Part shown: piece after piece, positions 43,990-55,179 of the stretch | Layout of the letters: each line of letters starts with the position of its first letter | How positions within the stretch are numbered: the first letter of the stretch is position 1 | The notes under the pieces: model-generated | Seen by the model: only the letters and a program-made list of their open reading frames with translations | The model's database searches: none | What the model was told of the DNA's origin: nothing | Made by a program: the position numbers and the translations under genes | NCBI RefSeq assembly: GCF_000512205.2 | Contig: NZ_CP006644.1 | Location: forward strand, 3,342,520-3,406,519 | Direction: 5' to 3' | Length of the DNA: 64,000 nucleotides | Source of the DNA: Sphingomonas sanxanigenens DSM 19645 = NX02 | GTDB lineage: Bacteria > Pseudomonadota > Alphaproteobacteria > Sphingomonadales > Sphingomonadaceae

Positions 43990-45405
43990 TCAGTGGGCCA
44001 TGGCCTTGACGATATCCTCGACCATCTTCTTGGCGTCGGCGAGCAGCATCATCGTGTTGTCCATGTAGAACACGTCATTGTCGACGCCGGCGTAGCCGAC
44101 GCCGCCCATCGAGCGTTTCACGAACAGCACGGTCTTGGCCTTTTCGACGTCGAGCACCGGCATCCCGTAGATCGGCGAGGTCTTGTCGGTCTTGGCGGCC
44201 GGGTTGGTCACGTCGTTGGCGCCGATCACGAAGGCGACGTCCGCCTGCGCGAATTCGGAGTTGATGTCCTCCAGCTCGAACACCTCGTCATAGGGGACAT
44301 TGGCTTCGGCGAGGAGCACGTTCATGTGACCGGGCATGCGGCCCGCGACCGGGTGGATCGCATATTTGACCGAGACGCCTTCCTTCTTGAGAACGTCACC
44401 CATCTCGCGCAGCGCGTGCTGCGCCTGCGCGACCGCCATGCCGTAACCCGGCACGATGATCACGCTTTCGGCCTGCTGCATCAGGAAGGCAGCGTCTTCG
44501 GCCGAGCCGCGCTTCCATGGGCGGTCCACCTTCGCACCGCCGCCGCCTGCGGCCACCTCGGTGCCGAATCCCCCGGCGATCACGCTGATGAAGCTGCGGT
44601 TCATTGCGCGGCACATGATATAGCTGAGGATCGCGCCCGAGCTGCCGACCAGCGCCCCGGTGATGATCATCGCCGAATTGCCGAGCGTGAATCCCATCGC
44701 CGCGGCCGCCCAGCCCGAATAGGAATTGAGCATCGACACGACCACCGGCATGTCCGCGCCGCCGATCGGGATGATCAGCAGGAAGCCGATGACGAAGCTG
44801 AGCGCTGTGATCGTCCAGAAGATCCATGGGCTTTGGTCGGTCAGGAAATAACCGATGAGGCCGAGGATCGCGGCGAGCGTGCCGAGGTTGATGAAATGCC
44901 GCGCCGGCAGCATGATCGGCGCGCCGCTCATATTGCCGTTGAGCTTGAGGAAGGCGATCACCGAGCCCGAGAAGGTGATCGCGCCGATCGCGATGCCCAG
45001 CCCCATCTCGATCCGGCTGACGGTGAAGATGATGCCCGCGCTGTCGGCAATGTGGAACGCCTGCGGGTTCAGGAACGCCGCGGCGGCCACCAGCACCGCC
45101 GCCATGCCGACCAGGGAGTGGAATGCCGCGACGAGCTGCGGCATCGCCGTCATCGCGATGCGGCGGGCAATGACGAAGCCGGCGATGCCGCCGATCGCGA
45201 TTGCGACCAGGATTTCGGGCAGGCTCGCAATCTCATGCGTCACCAGGGTCGTGACGATCGCGATCGTCATGCCGATCATGCCGTAGCGATTGCCCTCGCG
45301 GCTCGTCGACGGGCTCGAAAGGCCGCGCAGGGCGAGGATGAAGCAGATCCCCGCGACGAGATAGGCCAGCGCAACCCAGGGATTGACAGGTGCGACCTGG
45401 TGCAT
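43990..45405 (-). CDS. pntB: Proton-translocating NAD(P) transhydrogenase, beta subunit
   Basis: A 471-residue membrane subunit with about nine helices and a C-terminal NADP-binding domain (VIIVPGYGMAVAQAQHAL and FVIGANDVTNPAAKTD). It couples proton entry to NADPH production. Starts with ATG at 45405. It follows pntAB on the same strand after about 72 bp. Its catalytic alpha-1 partner is not adjacent but encoded at 53489 on the other strand. Confidence 0.96.
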   Translation of the reverse strand: MHQVAPVNPWVALAYLVAGICFILALRGLSSPSTSREGNRYGMIGMTIAIVTTLVTHEIASLPEILVAIAIGGIAGFVIARRIAMTAMPQLVAAFHSLVGMAAVLVAAAAFLNPQAFHIADSAGIIFTVSRIEMGLGIAIGAITFSGSVIAFLKLNGNMSGAPIMLPARHFINLGTLAAILGLIGYFLTDQSPWIFWTITALSFVIGFLLIIPIGGADMPVVVSMLNSYSGWAAAAMGFTLGNSAMIITGALVGSSGAILSYIMCRAMNRSFISVIAGGFGTEVAAGGGGAKVDRPWKRGSAEDAAFLMQQAESVIIVPGYGMAVAQAQHALREMGDVLKKEGVSVKYAIHPVAGRMPGHMNVLLAEANVPYDEVFELEDINSEFAQADVAFVIGANDVTNPAAKTDKTSPIYGMPVLDVEKAKTVLFVKRSMGGVGYAGVDNDVFYMDNTMMLLADAKKMVEDIVKAMAH

Positions 45406-45477
45406 CGATCGGTTTCCCCCAATTCAGTCCATTGATCCGGGGCGCAGCCGCGCGCCCGGCCGGCGTCCGAACGCCGC

Positions 45478-45759
45478 TTACTTGTCTTTCTTCTTGTACA
45501 TGGCGAGCATGCGTTCGGTGACCGCGAAGCCGCCGAAGATGTTCACGCTGGCGAACACCACCGCGATCAGCCCGAGCCATTTGGCGGTGGGCGATCCTGC
45601 GGCCGCGCTGGCGATGAGGGCGCCGACGATGATGACCGACGAAATCGCATTGGTCACTGCCATCAGCGGCGTGTGCAGCGCCGGGGTGACCGACCAAACG
45701 ACATAATAGCCCACGAAGCAGGCCAGCACGAAAATCGAGAGGATCGAGATGAAGTCCAC
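45478..45759 (-). CDS. pntAB: NAD(P) transhydrogenase alpha subunit part 2 (membrane)
   Basis: A 93-residue protein with three membrane helices (about 5-25, 35-52, 58-80) and a basic tail, the separate membrane piece of the alpha subunit found in alphaproteobacteria. Starts with GTG at 45759, preceded by GGAGG at 5 bp. First gene of pntAB-pntB. Normally it directly follows pntAA; here it does not. Confidence 0.93.
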   Translation of the reverse strand: MDFISILSIFVLACFVGYYVVWSVTPALHTPLMAVTNAISSVIIVGALIASAAAGSPTAKWLGLIAVVFASVNIFGGFAVTERMLAMYKKKDK

Positions 45760-46024
45760 TTTAGCCTCCCCCGGGTTGGCTCAACATCGTTATCCACCAT
45801 TGCTTTTGTCGCATGGCGTTACCGTTAGCCCGTCGCATCGTTGGAAGAATGGCGCAAGCCGGTTTCAGCAACGAATTGCGACAAATCGAAGCAAAATGTG
45901 CATCGAACGCGGCGTCGGACGCGGTTCGCGCGCAACCCGGCGTGGCTGAACCGGCACCTGCCACCACCGCCTTCACCTCGCGGCGCACCCGGTGTAAGGG
46001 CCACGGCTTGCTTCAGGATGAGAG
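45760..46024. other. 265-bp divergent intergenic region between pntAB and glmM
   Basis: Holds the start regions of two divergent transcripts. A plus-strand frame at 45849-46028 could encode about 60 residues but runs into the glmM start and has no ribosome site, so it is not called. No clear promoter pair was found. Confidence 0.4.
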
Positions 46025-47365
46025 ATGACGCGCAAATATTTCGGTACGGATGGCATCAGGGGGCGCACCAACACCGCGCCGATGACGCCTGACATCGCGA
46101 TGAAGGTGGGCATGGCGGCGGGTGCGCATTTCCGGCGCGGCGCGCACCGCCATCGGGTGGTGATCGGCAAGGACACCCGTCTGTCCGGCTACATGATGGA
46201 ATCGGCGATGGTCGCGGGCTTCACCGCGGTCGGCATGGACGTGGTGATGGTCGGGCCGATGCCCACCCCCGCGATCGCGATGCTGACGCGCGAGATGCGC
46301 GCCGATCTGGGCGTGATGATCTCCGCCAGCCACAATCCCTTCGCGGATAATGGCATCAAGCTGTTCGGGCCCGATGGCTACAAGCTTTCCGACGAGGACG
46401 AACTGGCGCTGGAGGCGCTGATCGACACGCCTGCGCCCCTCGCCGCTTCGGGAGACATCGGCCGCGCCCGCCGTATCGAGGATGCGCGCGGTCGTTACAT
46501 CCACGCCGCCAAGAACAGTTTCCCCCAGCACCTGCGGCTCGACGGTCTCAAGATCGTGGTCGATTGCGCGAACGGCGCCGCCTATTCGGTGGCACCGGCG
46601 GCGCTGTGGGAACTGGGCGCCGAGGTGGTTTCGATCGGCGTCACCCCCAATGGCACCAACATCAATGACGGCGTCGGATCGACCGCGCCGGCGACCCTGC
46701 AGGAAACCGTGGTCGCCAGCGGCGCCGCGATCGGCATCGCGCTGGATGGCGACGCTGACCGGCTGATCGTGGTCGACGATGAGGGCCGCGTGGTCGATGG
46801 CGACCAGTTGATGGCGCTGATCGGATCGCGCTGGGCGCGGTCCGGGCAGTTGCGGGGCGGCGGCGTCGTCGCCACCGTCATGTCCAACCTCGGCCTCGAA
46901 CGATTCTTTGCCGGAGAAGGTCTGTCGCTGGTGCGCACCAAGGTGGGCGACCGCTATGTGCTGGAGGCGATGCGCGAGGGCGGCTACAATGTCGGCGGCG
47001 AGCAATCGGGCCACATCATCCTGGCGGACCATGGCACCACCGGAGACGGGTTGGTCGCGGCGCTGCAGGTGCTTGCAGCGCTGGTCGAGAGCGGCAAGCC
47101 GGCAAGCGCATTGCTCCATCTGTTCGATCCGGTGCCACAGCTTCTGAAGAATGTGCGTTTCGCCGGCGGCAAGCCGCTGGAGGCGGACAGCGTGAAGGCC
47201 GCGATCACGGCGGGCGAGCGCGCGCTCAACGGATCCGGCCGGCTGGTCATCCGCCCCTCCGGCACCGAACCGGTGATCCGGGTGATGGCCGAAGGGGACG
47301 ATGCCGCGACAGTCGAGGCGGTGGTCGATTCGATCTGCGATGCGGTGAAGGCCGCGGCCGCCTGA
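46025..47365 (+). CDS. glmM: Phosphoglucosamine mutase
   Basis: A 446-residue enzyme interconverting glucosamine-6- and -1-phosphate for peptidoglycan and LPS. The phosphoserine is S102 in ISASHNPF, the metal loop DGDADR is near 242-247, GGEQSGH follows, and the phosphate-binding RPSGTEP is near the C-terminus. Starts [10 protein letters not shown] as usual. Its stop overlaps the thiD ATG (TGATG). Confidence 0.97.
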   Translation: MTRKYFGTDGIRGRTNTAPMTPDIAMKVGMAAGAHFRRGAHRHRVVIGKDTRLSGYMMESAMVAGFTAVGMDVVMVGPMPTPAIAMLTREMRADLGVMISASHNPFADNGIKLFGPDGYKLSDEDELALEALIDTPAPLAASGDIGRARRIEDARGRYIHAAKNSFPQHLRLDGLKIVVDCANGAAYSVAPAALWELGAEVVSIGVTPNGTNINDGVGSTAPATLQETVVASGAAIGIALDGDADRLIVVDDEGRVVDGDQLMALIGSRWARSGQLRGGGVVATVMSNLGLERFFAGEGLSLVRTKVGDRYVLEAMREGGYNVGGEQSGHIILADHGTTGDGLVAALQVLAALVESGKPASALLHLFDPVPQLLKNVRFAGGKPLEADSVKAAITAGERALNGSGRLVIRPSGTEPVIRVMAEGDDAATVEAVVDSICDAVKAAAA

Positions 47366-48198
47366 TGGGCGGCGCAGGGGTTGCGACGCCACGCGTGCTG
47401 ATCGTCGCCGGATCCGATTCGGGCGGCGGCGCCGGCATTCAGGCCGACATCAAGACGGTGACGATGCTGGGCGGACACGCGATGACCGCGATCACCGCGA
47501 TCACCGCGCAGAACACGCTGGGCGTGACCGGCGTCCATCCGATCCCGACCGCGATGGTGATCGCGCAGATCGACGCGTGCGCGTCGGACATCGGCGTCGA
47601 TGCGATCAAGATCGGCATGATCGGATCCGCGGAAACCGCCGACGCCGTTGCCGACCGGCTGGCGACGATGCCGGGCATCCCGGTGGTGTTCGATCCCGTG
47701 ATGATCGCAACCAGCGGCTCGGTGCTTGCCGACGCCGGCACCATCGCCGCATTCGAGCGGTTGATGGCCGACGCTGCGGTGATCACCCCCAACGCGCCCG
47801 AACTGACCGCGCTGACCGGCCTGCCCACGGGCGATCATGTCGAACTGGCCGAGGCCGCGCTGGCGCTCGCCCGGCGGACGGGCACCGCGGTGCTCTCCAA
47901 GGGCGGGCATGTGGATGGCGATGTGGTACGCGATATCCTGATTCTTCCCGATGGCGGGCGCACCGATTTCAGCGACCCGCGCATCGACACGCGCCATACC
48001 CACGGCACCGGCTGCACCCTGGCGAGCGCGATCGCGACCGGCCTTGCCGAGGGTCTCGCCCTGCCCGCCGCCATCGCCCGCGCCCGCCGTTTCGTCCGCC
48101 TCGCCCTGCTCAATGCGCCCGGGCTTGGCCGCGGCCACGGCCCGATGGGCCAGCAGGCGGCGCGGCTGGACGCGATCCCGCGGCCGAGGAACGTCTGA
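47365..48198 (+). CDS. thiD: Hydroxymethylpyrimidine/phosphomethylpyrimidine kinase
   Basis: A 277-residue ribokinase-fold kinase for the thiamin pyrimidine. N-terminal [21 protein letters not shown] (substrate site), [10 protein letters not shown] in the middle, and the anion-hole/catalytic motif [13 protein letters not shown] (about 211-223) are present. ATG overlaps the glmM stop; rnhB follows 2 bp after its stop. Confidence 0.95.
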   Translation: MGGAGVATPRVLIVAGSDSGGGAGIQADIKTVTMLGGHAMTAITAITAQNTLGVTGVHPIPTAMVIAQIDACASDIGVDAIKIGMIGSAETADAVADRLATMPGIPVVFDPVMIATSGSVLADAGTIAAFERLMADAAVITPNAPELTALTGLPTGDHVELAEAALALARRTGTAVLSKGGHVDGDVVRDILILPDGGRTDFSDPRIDTRHTHGTGCTLASAIATGLAEGLALPAAIARARRFVRLALLNAPGLGRGHGPMGQQAARLDAIPRPRNV

Positions 48199-48200
48199 TC

Positions 48201-48785
48201 ATGACCATCGATACGACCCCCAGCACGATCATTGCGGGCGTTGACGAGGCCGGGCGCGGGCCGCTCGCGGGGCCCGTGGTCGCCGCCGCGGTGGTGCTGT
48301 GCCCACACGGTATCGCCGGGCTGGACGACAGCAAGAAGCTGAGCGCGGCGCGGCGCGAGGCGCTGTTCGCGCAGATAAGCGCGGAATGCGTCGTCGGCGT
48401 CGGCATCGCCACCGTGGCGGAGATCGACGAGATCAACATCTTGTGGGCGACGATGCTGGCGATGACCCGCGCCGTCGAGGCGCTGGGGCTCGAGGTGGAC
48501 GAGGTGCTGGTGGACGGCAATCGCTGCCCCGGCTGGCGCTGGCGCTCCCGCGCGATCGTCGGGGGCGATGCGCTGGAACCCTGCATCTCGGCGGCGTCGA
48601 TCATCGCCAAGGTGACGCGCGACCGGATGATGGTGGAAGCCGACGCGCACTATCCCGGCTATGGCTGGTCGTCGAACAAGGGCTATGGCGCGCCGGTGCA
48701 TCTGGAGGCGCTGCGCAGGCTTGGGCCGACGCCGCTGCACCGGCGCTCCTTTGCACCGGTGGCGCAGGCGCATCTGGACTTTTGA
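48201..48785 (+). CDS. rnhB: Ribonuclease HII
   Basis: A 194-residue enzyme that removes ribonucleotides from DNA. Active-site residues are D15 and E16 in [13 protein letters not shown] and D105 in [18 protein letters not shown] is the conserved C-terminal motif. Last gene of glmM-thiD-rnhB. Confidence 0.96.
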   Translation: MTIDTTPSTIIAGVDEAGRGPLAGPVVAAAVVLCPHGIAGLDDSKKLSAARREALFAQISAECVVGVGIATVAEIDEINILWATMLAMTRAVEALGLEVDEVLVDGNRCPGWRWRSRAIVGGDALEPCISAASIIAKVTRDRMMVEADAHYPGYGWSSNKGYGAPVHLEALRRLGPTPLHRRSFAPVAQAHLDF

Positions 48786-48787
48786 TC

Positions 48788-48816
48788 GGGTGCGGAGCGC
48801 GCCTTCGCGCGCACCC
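48788..48816. terminator. Hairpin between convergent rnhB and GNAT genes
   Basis: GGGTGC (48788-48793) ... GCACCC (48811-48816) with an inner GCGCGC pair and a short CTTC loop; three bases are bulged in the left arm. It overlaps the first base of the GNAT stop codon (minus strand). A bidirectional terminator is likely. Confidence 0.5.
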
Positions 48817-49271
48817 TACAACTCCAGCGTCATGAACATGCTGTACGGATCCAGCACATAATCCCCGAACGGCGGGCATGCCACGAAGCCGTGCCGTGCA
48901 TAGAGGCGCTGCGCCGGCTGGAAAGCCACCGGGGTTCCCGTCTCGAGGCTCAGCCGCCGGTACCCGCGGCTCCGCGCCACCGCGATGATATGCGTCAGCA
49001 ATGCCGCCCCAACGCCGCGCTTCAGATAGGCATCGTCGGTGCGCATCGACTTGATTTCGCCATGCGCCGGATCGAGTTGCTTGAGCGCGCCGCAGCCCGC
49101 GAGCCGATCGCCATCCCAGATCGACCAGAAGCTGATTCCCGGCGCGCGCAGCCCCTCGATCGGCAGCACGTGGCAGCTTTCGGGCGGCGAATGTTCGAAC
49201 ATGCTTGCGAAGTGACGCGCGAGCAGCGCGCCGATTTCGGGCCCGGTCAAATCGTCTTCGATGATCCGCAT
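48816..49271 (-). CDS. GNAT family N-acetyltransferase
   Basis: About 151 residues with the GNAT fold: EIKSMRTDDAYLKRGVGAALLTHIIAVAR carries the acetyl-CoA loop (R/Q-x-x-G-x-G/A form, here KRGVGAA), and LSLETGTPVAFQPAQRLYARHGF is the C-terminal motif. The start MRIIEDDLTGPEI is typical of a sphingomonad subfamily; in-frame ATGs lie at 49298 and 49319 and no site has a strong SD. Substrate unknown. Divergent from ccrM. Confidence 0.85.
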   Translation of the reverse strand: MRIIEDDLTGPEIGALLARHFASMFEHSPPESCHVLPIEGLRAPGISFWSIWDGDRLAGCGALKQLDPAHGEIKSMRTDDAYLKRGVGAALLTHIIAVARSRGYRRLSLETGTPVAFQPAQRLYARHGFVACPPFGDYVLDPYSMFMTLEL

Positions 49272-49312
49272 CGCGTGACGGTAACCCGTCCGGATCATTT
49301 TTGCGACGAGTT

Positions 49313-50620
<1,308 letters not shown>

Positions 50621-50672
50621 TTCGATCCGGCTGGGGTTTGGCAGCCCCCGTCAGCGGCGATAAGGCAGGTGG

Positions 50673-51746
50673 ATGGCCCGCATCTATCTTCGTCCCACCG
50701 GCTTCGTCGGTCCGCCCGCAGCGCCCGATGCGCGCGTCGATCGGTTGGCCGGCAGCGCGCTGCACTTCGCCGCCTACGAACTGATCGCGGTCACCGATGG
50801 CCAGCGCACGCGGCAGGATCTGGTGCCCGTCGCGGCGCTCGACGATGTCATCGCCGCGCTGCCCGATGCCCAGGCGATGGCGGCGGCGAAGATGCGCTAC
50901 CGCCTGCTCGCCGCGCGCGCGCCAATCGAGATCCGCGGCGCGACGGTGGCGATGGATGCGCCGCAGGTGATGGCGATCCTCAACATGACGCCGGACAGCT
51001 TCTCGGACGGCGGCCGCCATATCGACGACGCCGGTGCCGCTGCGGCATCGGGCATGGCGATGGTCGCGGCCGGCGCCGCGATCATCGACGTCGGCGGCGA
51101 ATCCACCCGCCCGGGCGCCGAGACCATTTCCGATGCCGACGAGATCGCGCGCACCGCGCCGCTGATCGAGCGGCTCGCCTCCGCCGGCGCCGCGATCTCG
51201 ATCGACACGCGCAAGGCTGCGGTGATGGAGGCCGCGCTCGCGGCCGGCGCCGGGCTGGTCAACGATGTCGCATCGCTGCTGTATGACGATCGCGCGCTGG
51301 AGGTGGTCGTCACCGCCGGCTGCCCCGTCGCGCTGATGCATTTTCCCGGCACGCCGCAGGACCCGCATGGCAACGCCCGCTACGGCGACACGCTGATCGA
51401 AGTCTATGACTGGCTGGAGGCGCGGGTCGCCGCGGTCGAGGCGGCGGGCGTGCCGCGCGAGCGGATCATCGTCGATCCCGGCATCGGCTTCGGCAAGGCC
51501 CCGCACGAGAATATGGCGCTGATCGACGGCCTCGCGCTGTTCCACGGCCTCGGCTGCCCGGTACTGCTCGGCGCCAGCCGCAAGCGGCTGATCGGCGCGC
51601 TCGCCGGCGAGGCTCCCGCCGACCGCCGTCTCGGCGGCTCGATCGCACTGGCGCTGAAGGGCGCCGCGCTGGGTGCCCAAATGCTGCGCGTGCATGATGC
51701 ATTCGAGACCGTGCAGGCGCTGCGGGTCTGGCGCGGCGGCGCCTGA
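50673..51746 (+). CDS. folP: Dihydropteroate synthase
   Basis: A 357-residue folate enzyme joining pABA to the pterin. Core motifs are MAILNMTPDSFSDGG (100-114), GAAIIDVGGESTRPGA, SIDTRKAAV, and LLGASRKRLIG near the C-terminus. The core begins near residue 85; the first 85 residues are an extra N-terminal part without a recognised domain, so the protein is longer than the usual 270-290. Follows ccrM and is convergent with the LytTR gene 4 bp away. Confidence 0.94.
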   Translation: MARIYLRPTGFVGPPAAPDARVDRLAGSALHFAAYELIAVTDGQRTRQDLVPVAALDDVIAALPDAQAMAAAKMRYRLLAARAPIEIRGATVAMDAPQVMAILNMTPDSFSDGGRHIDDAGAAAASGMAMVAAGAAIIDVGGESTRPGAETISDADEIARTAPLIERLASAGAAISIDTRKAAVMEAALAAGAGLVNDVASLLYDDRALEVVVTAGCPVALMHFPGTPQDPHGNARYGDTLIEVYDWLEARVAAVEAAGVPRERIIVDPGIGFGKAPHENMALIDGLALFHGLGCPVLLGASRKRLIGALAGEAPADRRLGGSIALALKGAALGAQMLRVHDAFETVQALRVWRGGA

Positions 51747-51750
51747 TCCT

Positions 51751-52596
<846 letters not shown>

Positions 52597-52626
52597 ATCC
52601 CGCCCCTTCCCTAAGGCCCGTTCGCG

Positions 52627-52671
52627 CTTCGCGAAATGGCAAACGCCCGGAAATGGGCGCGTTTCACGAAG
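52627..52671. promoter_or_regulatory. Long imperfect inverted repeat between LytTR and DUF2306 genes
   Basis: CTTCGCGAAA (52627-52636) pairs with TTTCACGAAG (52662-52671), one mismatch, and inner CGCCC/GGGCG extends it. It lies 31 bp before the LytTR start and about 85 bp before the DUF2306 start, a plausible operator for one of the pair. Confidence 0.4.
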
Positions 52672-52755
52672 CTTTGGATCCGCTGGCGCAACCGCGGTTG
52701 CCGGCGAGCGGGCCGAGTCCAGCTTGGCCGGCACCGCCTTCAAAGGAGATCGATG

Positions 52756-53277
52756 ATGAGAGTCCGCACTGCCCGCGCCACCGCCTTCAGCGACGTCTCC
52801 GCGCCACTGCGCGGCATTGCGTTTGGCGCGGCAGGCATAGTGTCGGTGCTCTCGGTCGTCGCGATCGGCAGGGCGGCAGCCGGCTTCGCCGACATACCGG
52901 CAGGCGCGAAAGAGATCGCGGTCATCATCCATATCGCGGCGGTGCTGCCCGCGGTACCGCTCGGCCTGTATGTGTTGATGACCCCGAAGGGCGATGCCCG
53001 GCACCGCATGCTCGGAAAGGTCTGGATGGTGCTGATGCTGGTGACGGCGCTTTCCGCACTGTTCATCCGCCATATCAACGGGGGGAATTTCAGCTTCATC
53101 CACCTCTTCGTGCCACTCGTCGTCGTCATGATGCTGCGTGCGATTTCCGCCGCGCGCCGCGGCCGGATCGACGCGCACAAGCGCCATATGGTCAGCCTGT
53201 TTCTGCTCGGGCTGCTCCTGCCGGGCCTGTTCGCGTTCGTGCCCGGCCGCCTGCTGTGGCATTGGCTGGTGGACTGA
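52756..53277 (+). CDS. DUF2306 family membrane protein
   Basis: A 173-residue protein with four helices (about 22-40, 55-75, 88-105, 115-160 with two). It has a HIAAVLPAVPLGLYVLM segment, and MLGKVWMVLMLVTALSALFI and HKRHMVSLFLLGLLLPGLF are typical of DUF2306. Conserved His at helix ends may bind heme or metal, which is inference. AAGGAG 52743-52748 fits the second of two tandem ATGs. Probably controlled by the divergent LytTR regulator. Confidence 0.8.
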   Translation: MRVRTARATAFSDVSAPLRGIAFGAAGIVSVLSVVAIGRAAAGFADIPAGAKEIAVIIHIAAVLPAVPLGLYVLMTPKGDARHRMLGKVWMVLMLVTALSALFIRHINGGNFSFIHLFVPLVVVMMLRAISAARRGRIDAHKRHMVSLFLLGLLLPGLFAFVPGRLLWHWLVD

Positions 53278-53348
53278 GCCCCTCGCGGGGGTTGAGAGGC
53301 GTGCGCCAGCCGATTAAGCAGGACCGAATCACAAGCACAGGGGTGGAT

Positions 53349-53480
53349 ATGGCAAGCGACAACAGCGGCGAGTTCGCCCAGCACCGGCAAACCTACGACG
53401 GCTTCATGGTGATGGTGAAATGGGGCACCGCGGCGGCCGTGATCGTCGCTGCCATCGTCATCATCCTGATCGCGAGCTGA
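53349..53480 (+). CDS. aa3-type cytochrome c oxidase subunit IV (43 residues)
   Basis: A very small protein: acidic head (ASDNSGEFAQHRQTYDGFM) and a single helix (WGTAAAVIVAAIVIILIAS to the end). This matches the bacterial aa3 oxidase subunit IV family, which adds one helix to the oxidase. It lies 8 bp before pntAA, a neighbourhood seen often in sphingomonads and relatives. The other oxidase genes are not in the window. Confidence 0.88.
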   Translation: MASDNSGEFAQHRQTYDGFMVMVKWGTAAAVIVAAIVIILIAS

Positions 53481-53488
53481 GCGCGGCG

Positions 53489-54613
53489 ATGAAGATCGCG
53501 ATCCTCAAGGAAGGCGCGGACGGCGAGAAGCGCGTTTCCGCGACGCCGGAGACGGTCAAGAAATTCACGGCGCTGGGCGCCGAGATGGCCGTGGAATCCG
53601 GCGCCGGCGCCACCGCATCGATCGCCGATGCCGACTATCAGGCGGCGGGCGCCACCGTGACCGACCGGGTGACGGTGCTGAAGGATGCCGACATCGTGTT
53701 CGGCGTGCAGGGCCCCGATCCGATGAGCATCGCCGGCACCAAGCCTGGCGCATGGATCGTGGCGGGGCTCAACCCGTTCGGCGAACGCGCGCGCGTCGAT
53801 GCCTATGCAGCGGGCGGGTACGAAGCGCTGGCAATGGAATTCATGCCACGCATCACCCGCGCGCAGTCCATGGACATCCTCTCCTCGCAATCCAACCTTT
53901 CCGGTTACAAGGCGGTGCTCGACGCGGCTTCCGAATATGGCCGTGCCTTCCCGATGATGATGACCGCGGCGGGCACCGTTTCCGCCGCGCGCCTGTTCGT
54001 GATGGGCGTCGGCGTCGCCGGGCTGCAGGCGATCGCCACCGGCCGCCGCCTTGGCGCGCAGGTTTCCGCCACCGACGTCCGCTCCGCCACCAAGGAGCAG
54101 ATCGAGTCGCTGGGCGCGAAGGCGATCTTCGTCGAGAATGTGAAGGGCATCGAGGGCGAGGGCTCGGGGGGCTATGCCACCGAAATGTCCGACGAATATA
54201 AGGCGGCGCAGGCCGAACTGGTCTCCAGCCACATCGCCAAGCAGGACATCGTCATCACCACCGCGCTGATCCCCGGGCGCGCGGCGCCGCGGCTGATCAG
54301 CGACGCGCAGATCGCCTCGATGAAGCGCGGCAGCGTGATCGTCGACCTCGCGGTCCAACAGGGCGGCAATGTCGAGGGTGCTGTCGCGGGGCAAGTGGTC
54401 GAGCGCCACGGCGTCAAGATCGTCGGCCACCGCAACGTACCGAGCCGGCTCGCGGCGGATGCCTCGGCGCTCTACTCGCGGAACCTGTTCAACTTCCTCT
54501 CCGCCTTCTGGGACAAGGAAGCGGGACGGCCGGTGCTGGACGAAGAGATCGGCAACGCGATCCGCCTCACCCAGGGCGGCAAGGTGGTCAACGAGCGGCT
54601 CCTGGCGGCCTGA
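53489..54613 (+). CDS. pntAA: NAD(P) transhydrogenase alpha subunit part 1 (NAD-binding)
   Basis: A 374-residue soluble NAD-binding subunit. MKIAILKEGADGEKRVSATP starts it, GVGVAGLQAIATGRRLGAQV is the Rossmann motif (about 172-191), and RQ-loop-like SSQSNLSGYKAV precedes it. It ends at a region where fused PntA proteins continue into the membrane part, which here is the separate PntAB at 45478-45759. Translated 8 bp after the oxidase subunit IV gene. Confidence 0.95.
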   Translation: MKIAILKEGADGEKRVSATPETVKKFTALGAEMAVESGAGATASIADADYQAAGATVTDRVTVLKDADIVFGVQGPDPMSIAGTKPGAWIVAGLNPFGERARVDAYAAGGYEALAMEFMPRITRAQSMDILSSQSNLSGYKAVLDAASEYGRAFPMMMTAAGTVSAARLFVMGVGVAGLQAIATGRRLGAQVSATDVRSATKEQIESLGAKAIFVENVKGIEGEGSGGYATEMSDEYKAAQAELVSSHIAKQDIVITTALIPGRAAPRLISDAQIASMKRGSVIVDLAVQQGGNVEGAVAGQVVERHGVKIVGHRNVPSRLAADASALYSRNLFNFLSAFWDKEAGRPVLDEEIGNAIRLTQGGKVVNERLLAA

Positions 54614-54646
54614 TTTAACGGCCCGCACGAAATAATTTCGCTGGGC

Positions 54647-54673
54647 TGTCGATTCCGCGGCGCCTCGTTCGTC
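54647..54673 (+). promoter_or_regulatory. ECF42-type promoter (TGTCGA-N17-CGTC)
   Basis: TGTCGA (54647-54652), 17 bp, CGTC (54670-54673), 44 bp before the YCII gene. As I recall, ECF42 sigma factors use a TGTCGA -35 and a CGA/TC-type -10, and the next genes are the DGPF/YCII protein and the ECF42-type sigma factor, so this is very likely their autoregulated promoter. Confidence 0.65.
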
Positions 54674-54717
54674 GTGAGAGTGAGGCGCTGCTGCCTCGCG
54701 ATCGAAGGAGACGAACG

Positions 54718-55140
54718 ATGCGTGTGATGGTCCAGATCCGGGCGACCGCCGACAGCGAAGCCGGCATCATGCCCGAGACGGAGATGCTCGAGGCGATGGG
54801 CAATTTCAACGAGGATCTGGTCAAGGCCGGCGTGCTGCTGGCCGGTGAGGGCCTGCACCCCTCATCGCGCGGCAAGCGCGTTGCCTATGACGGCCCCAAC
54901 CGCATCGTCATCGACGGCCCTTTCGCCGAGGCGCGCGAGCTTATCGCCGGCTTCTGGATGTGGGAGGTCAAGGACATGGACGAGGCGGTGGCATGGGCGA
55001 AGCGCTGCCCCAATCCGATGCCCGGCCCCAGCGAGATCGAGATCCGGCCGGTATTCGAGGCCGCCGACTTCGGTGAGGCGATGACGCCGGAACTGCATGC
55101 GCAGGAAGACCGGTTGCGGGATCAGATCGCCGAACGGTGA
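54718..55140 (+). CDS. YCII/DGPF-domain protein
   Basis: A 140-residue protein with the YCII-related fold: MRVMVQIRATADSEAG, GNFNEDLVKAGVLLAGEGLHPS, and the DGPFAEARELIAGFWMWEV motif that names the DGPF group. Such proteins are the regular partners of ECF42 sigma factors; a role as sensor or anti-sigma-like partner is suspected but unproven. GAAGGAG is 7 bp before the ATG. The sigma gene begins 39 bp downstream. Confidence 0.9.
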   Translation: MRVMVQIRATADSEAGIMPETEMLEAMGNFNEDLVKAGVLLAGEGLHPSSRGKRVAYDGPNRIVIDGPFAEARELIAGFWMWEVKDMDEAVAWAKRCPNPMPGPSEIEIRPVFEAADFGEAMTPELHAQEDRLRDQIAER

Positions 55141-55179
55141 TGCCTCGAGCCGTTCGCAAGGCTTGAGCGGAGGGGCTTT

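Noticed and set aside
45813-46028. A 71-codon frame upstream of glmM
   Set aside because: Overlaps the glmM start, has no ribosome site and no domain; kept only as an intergenic note.
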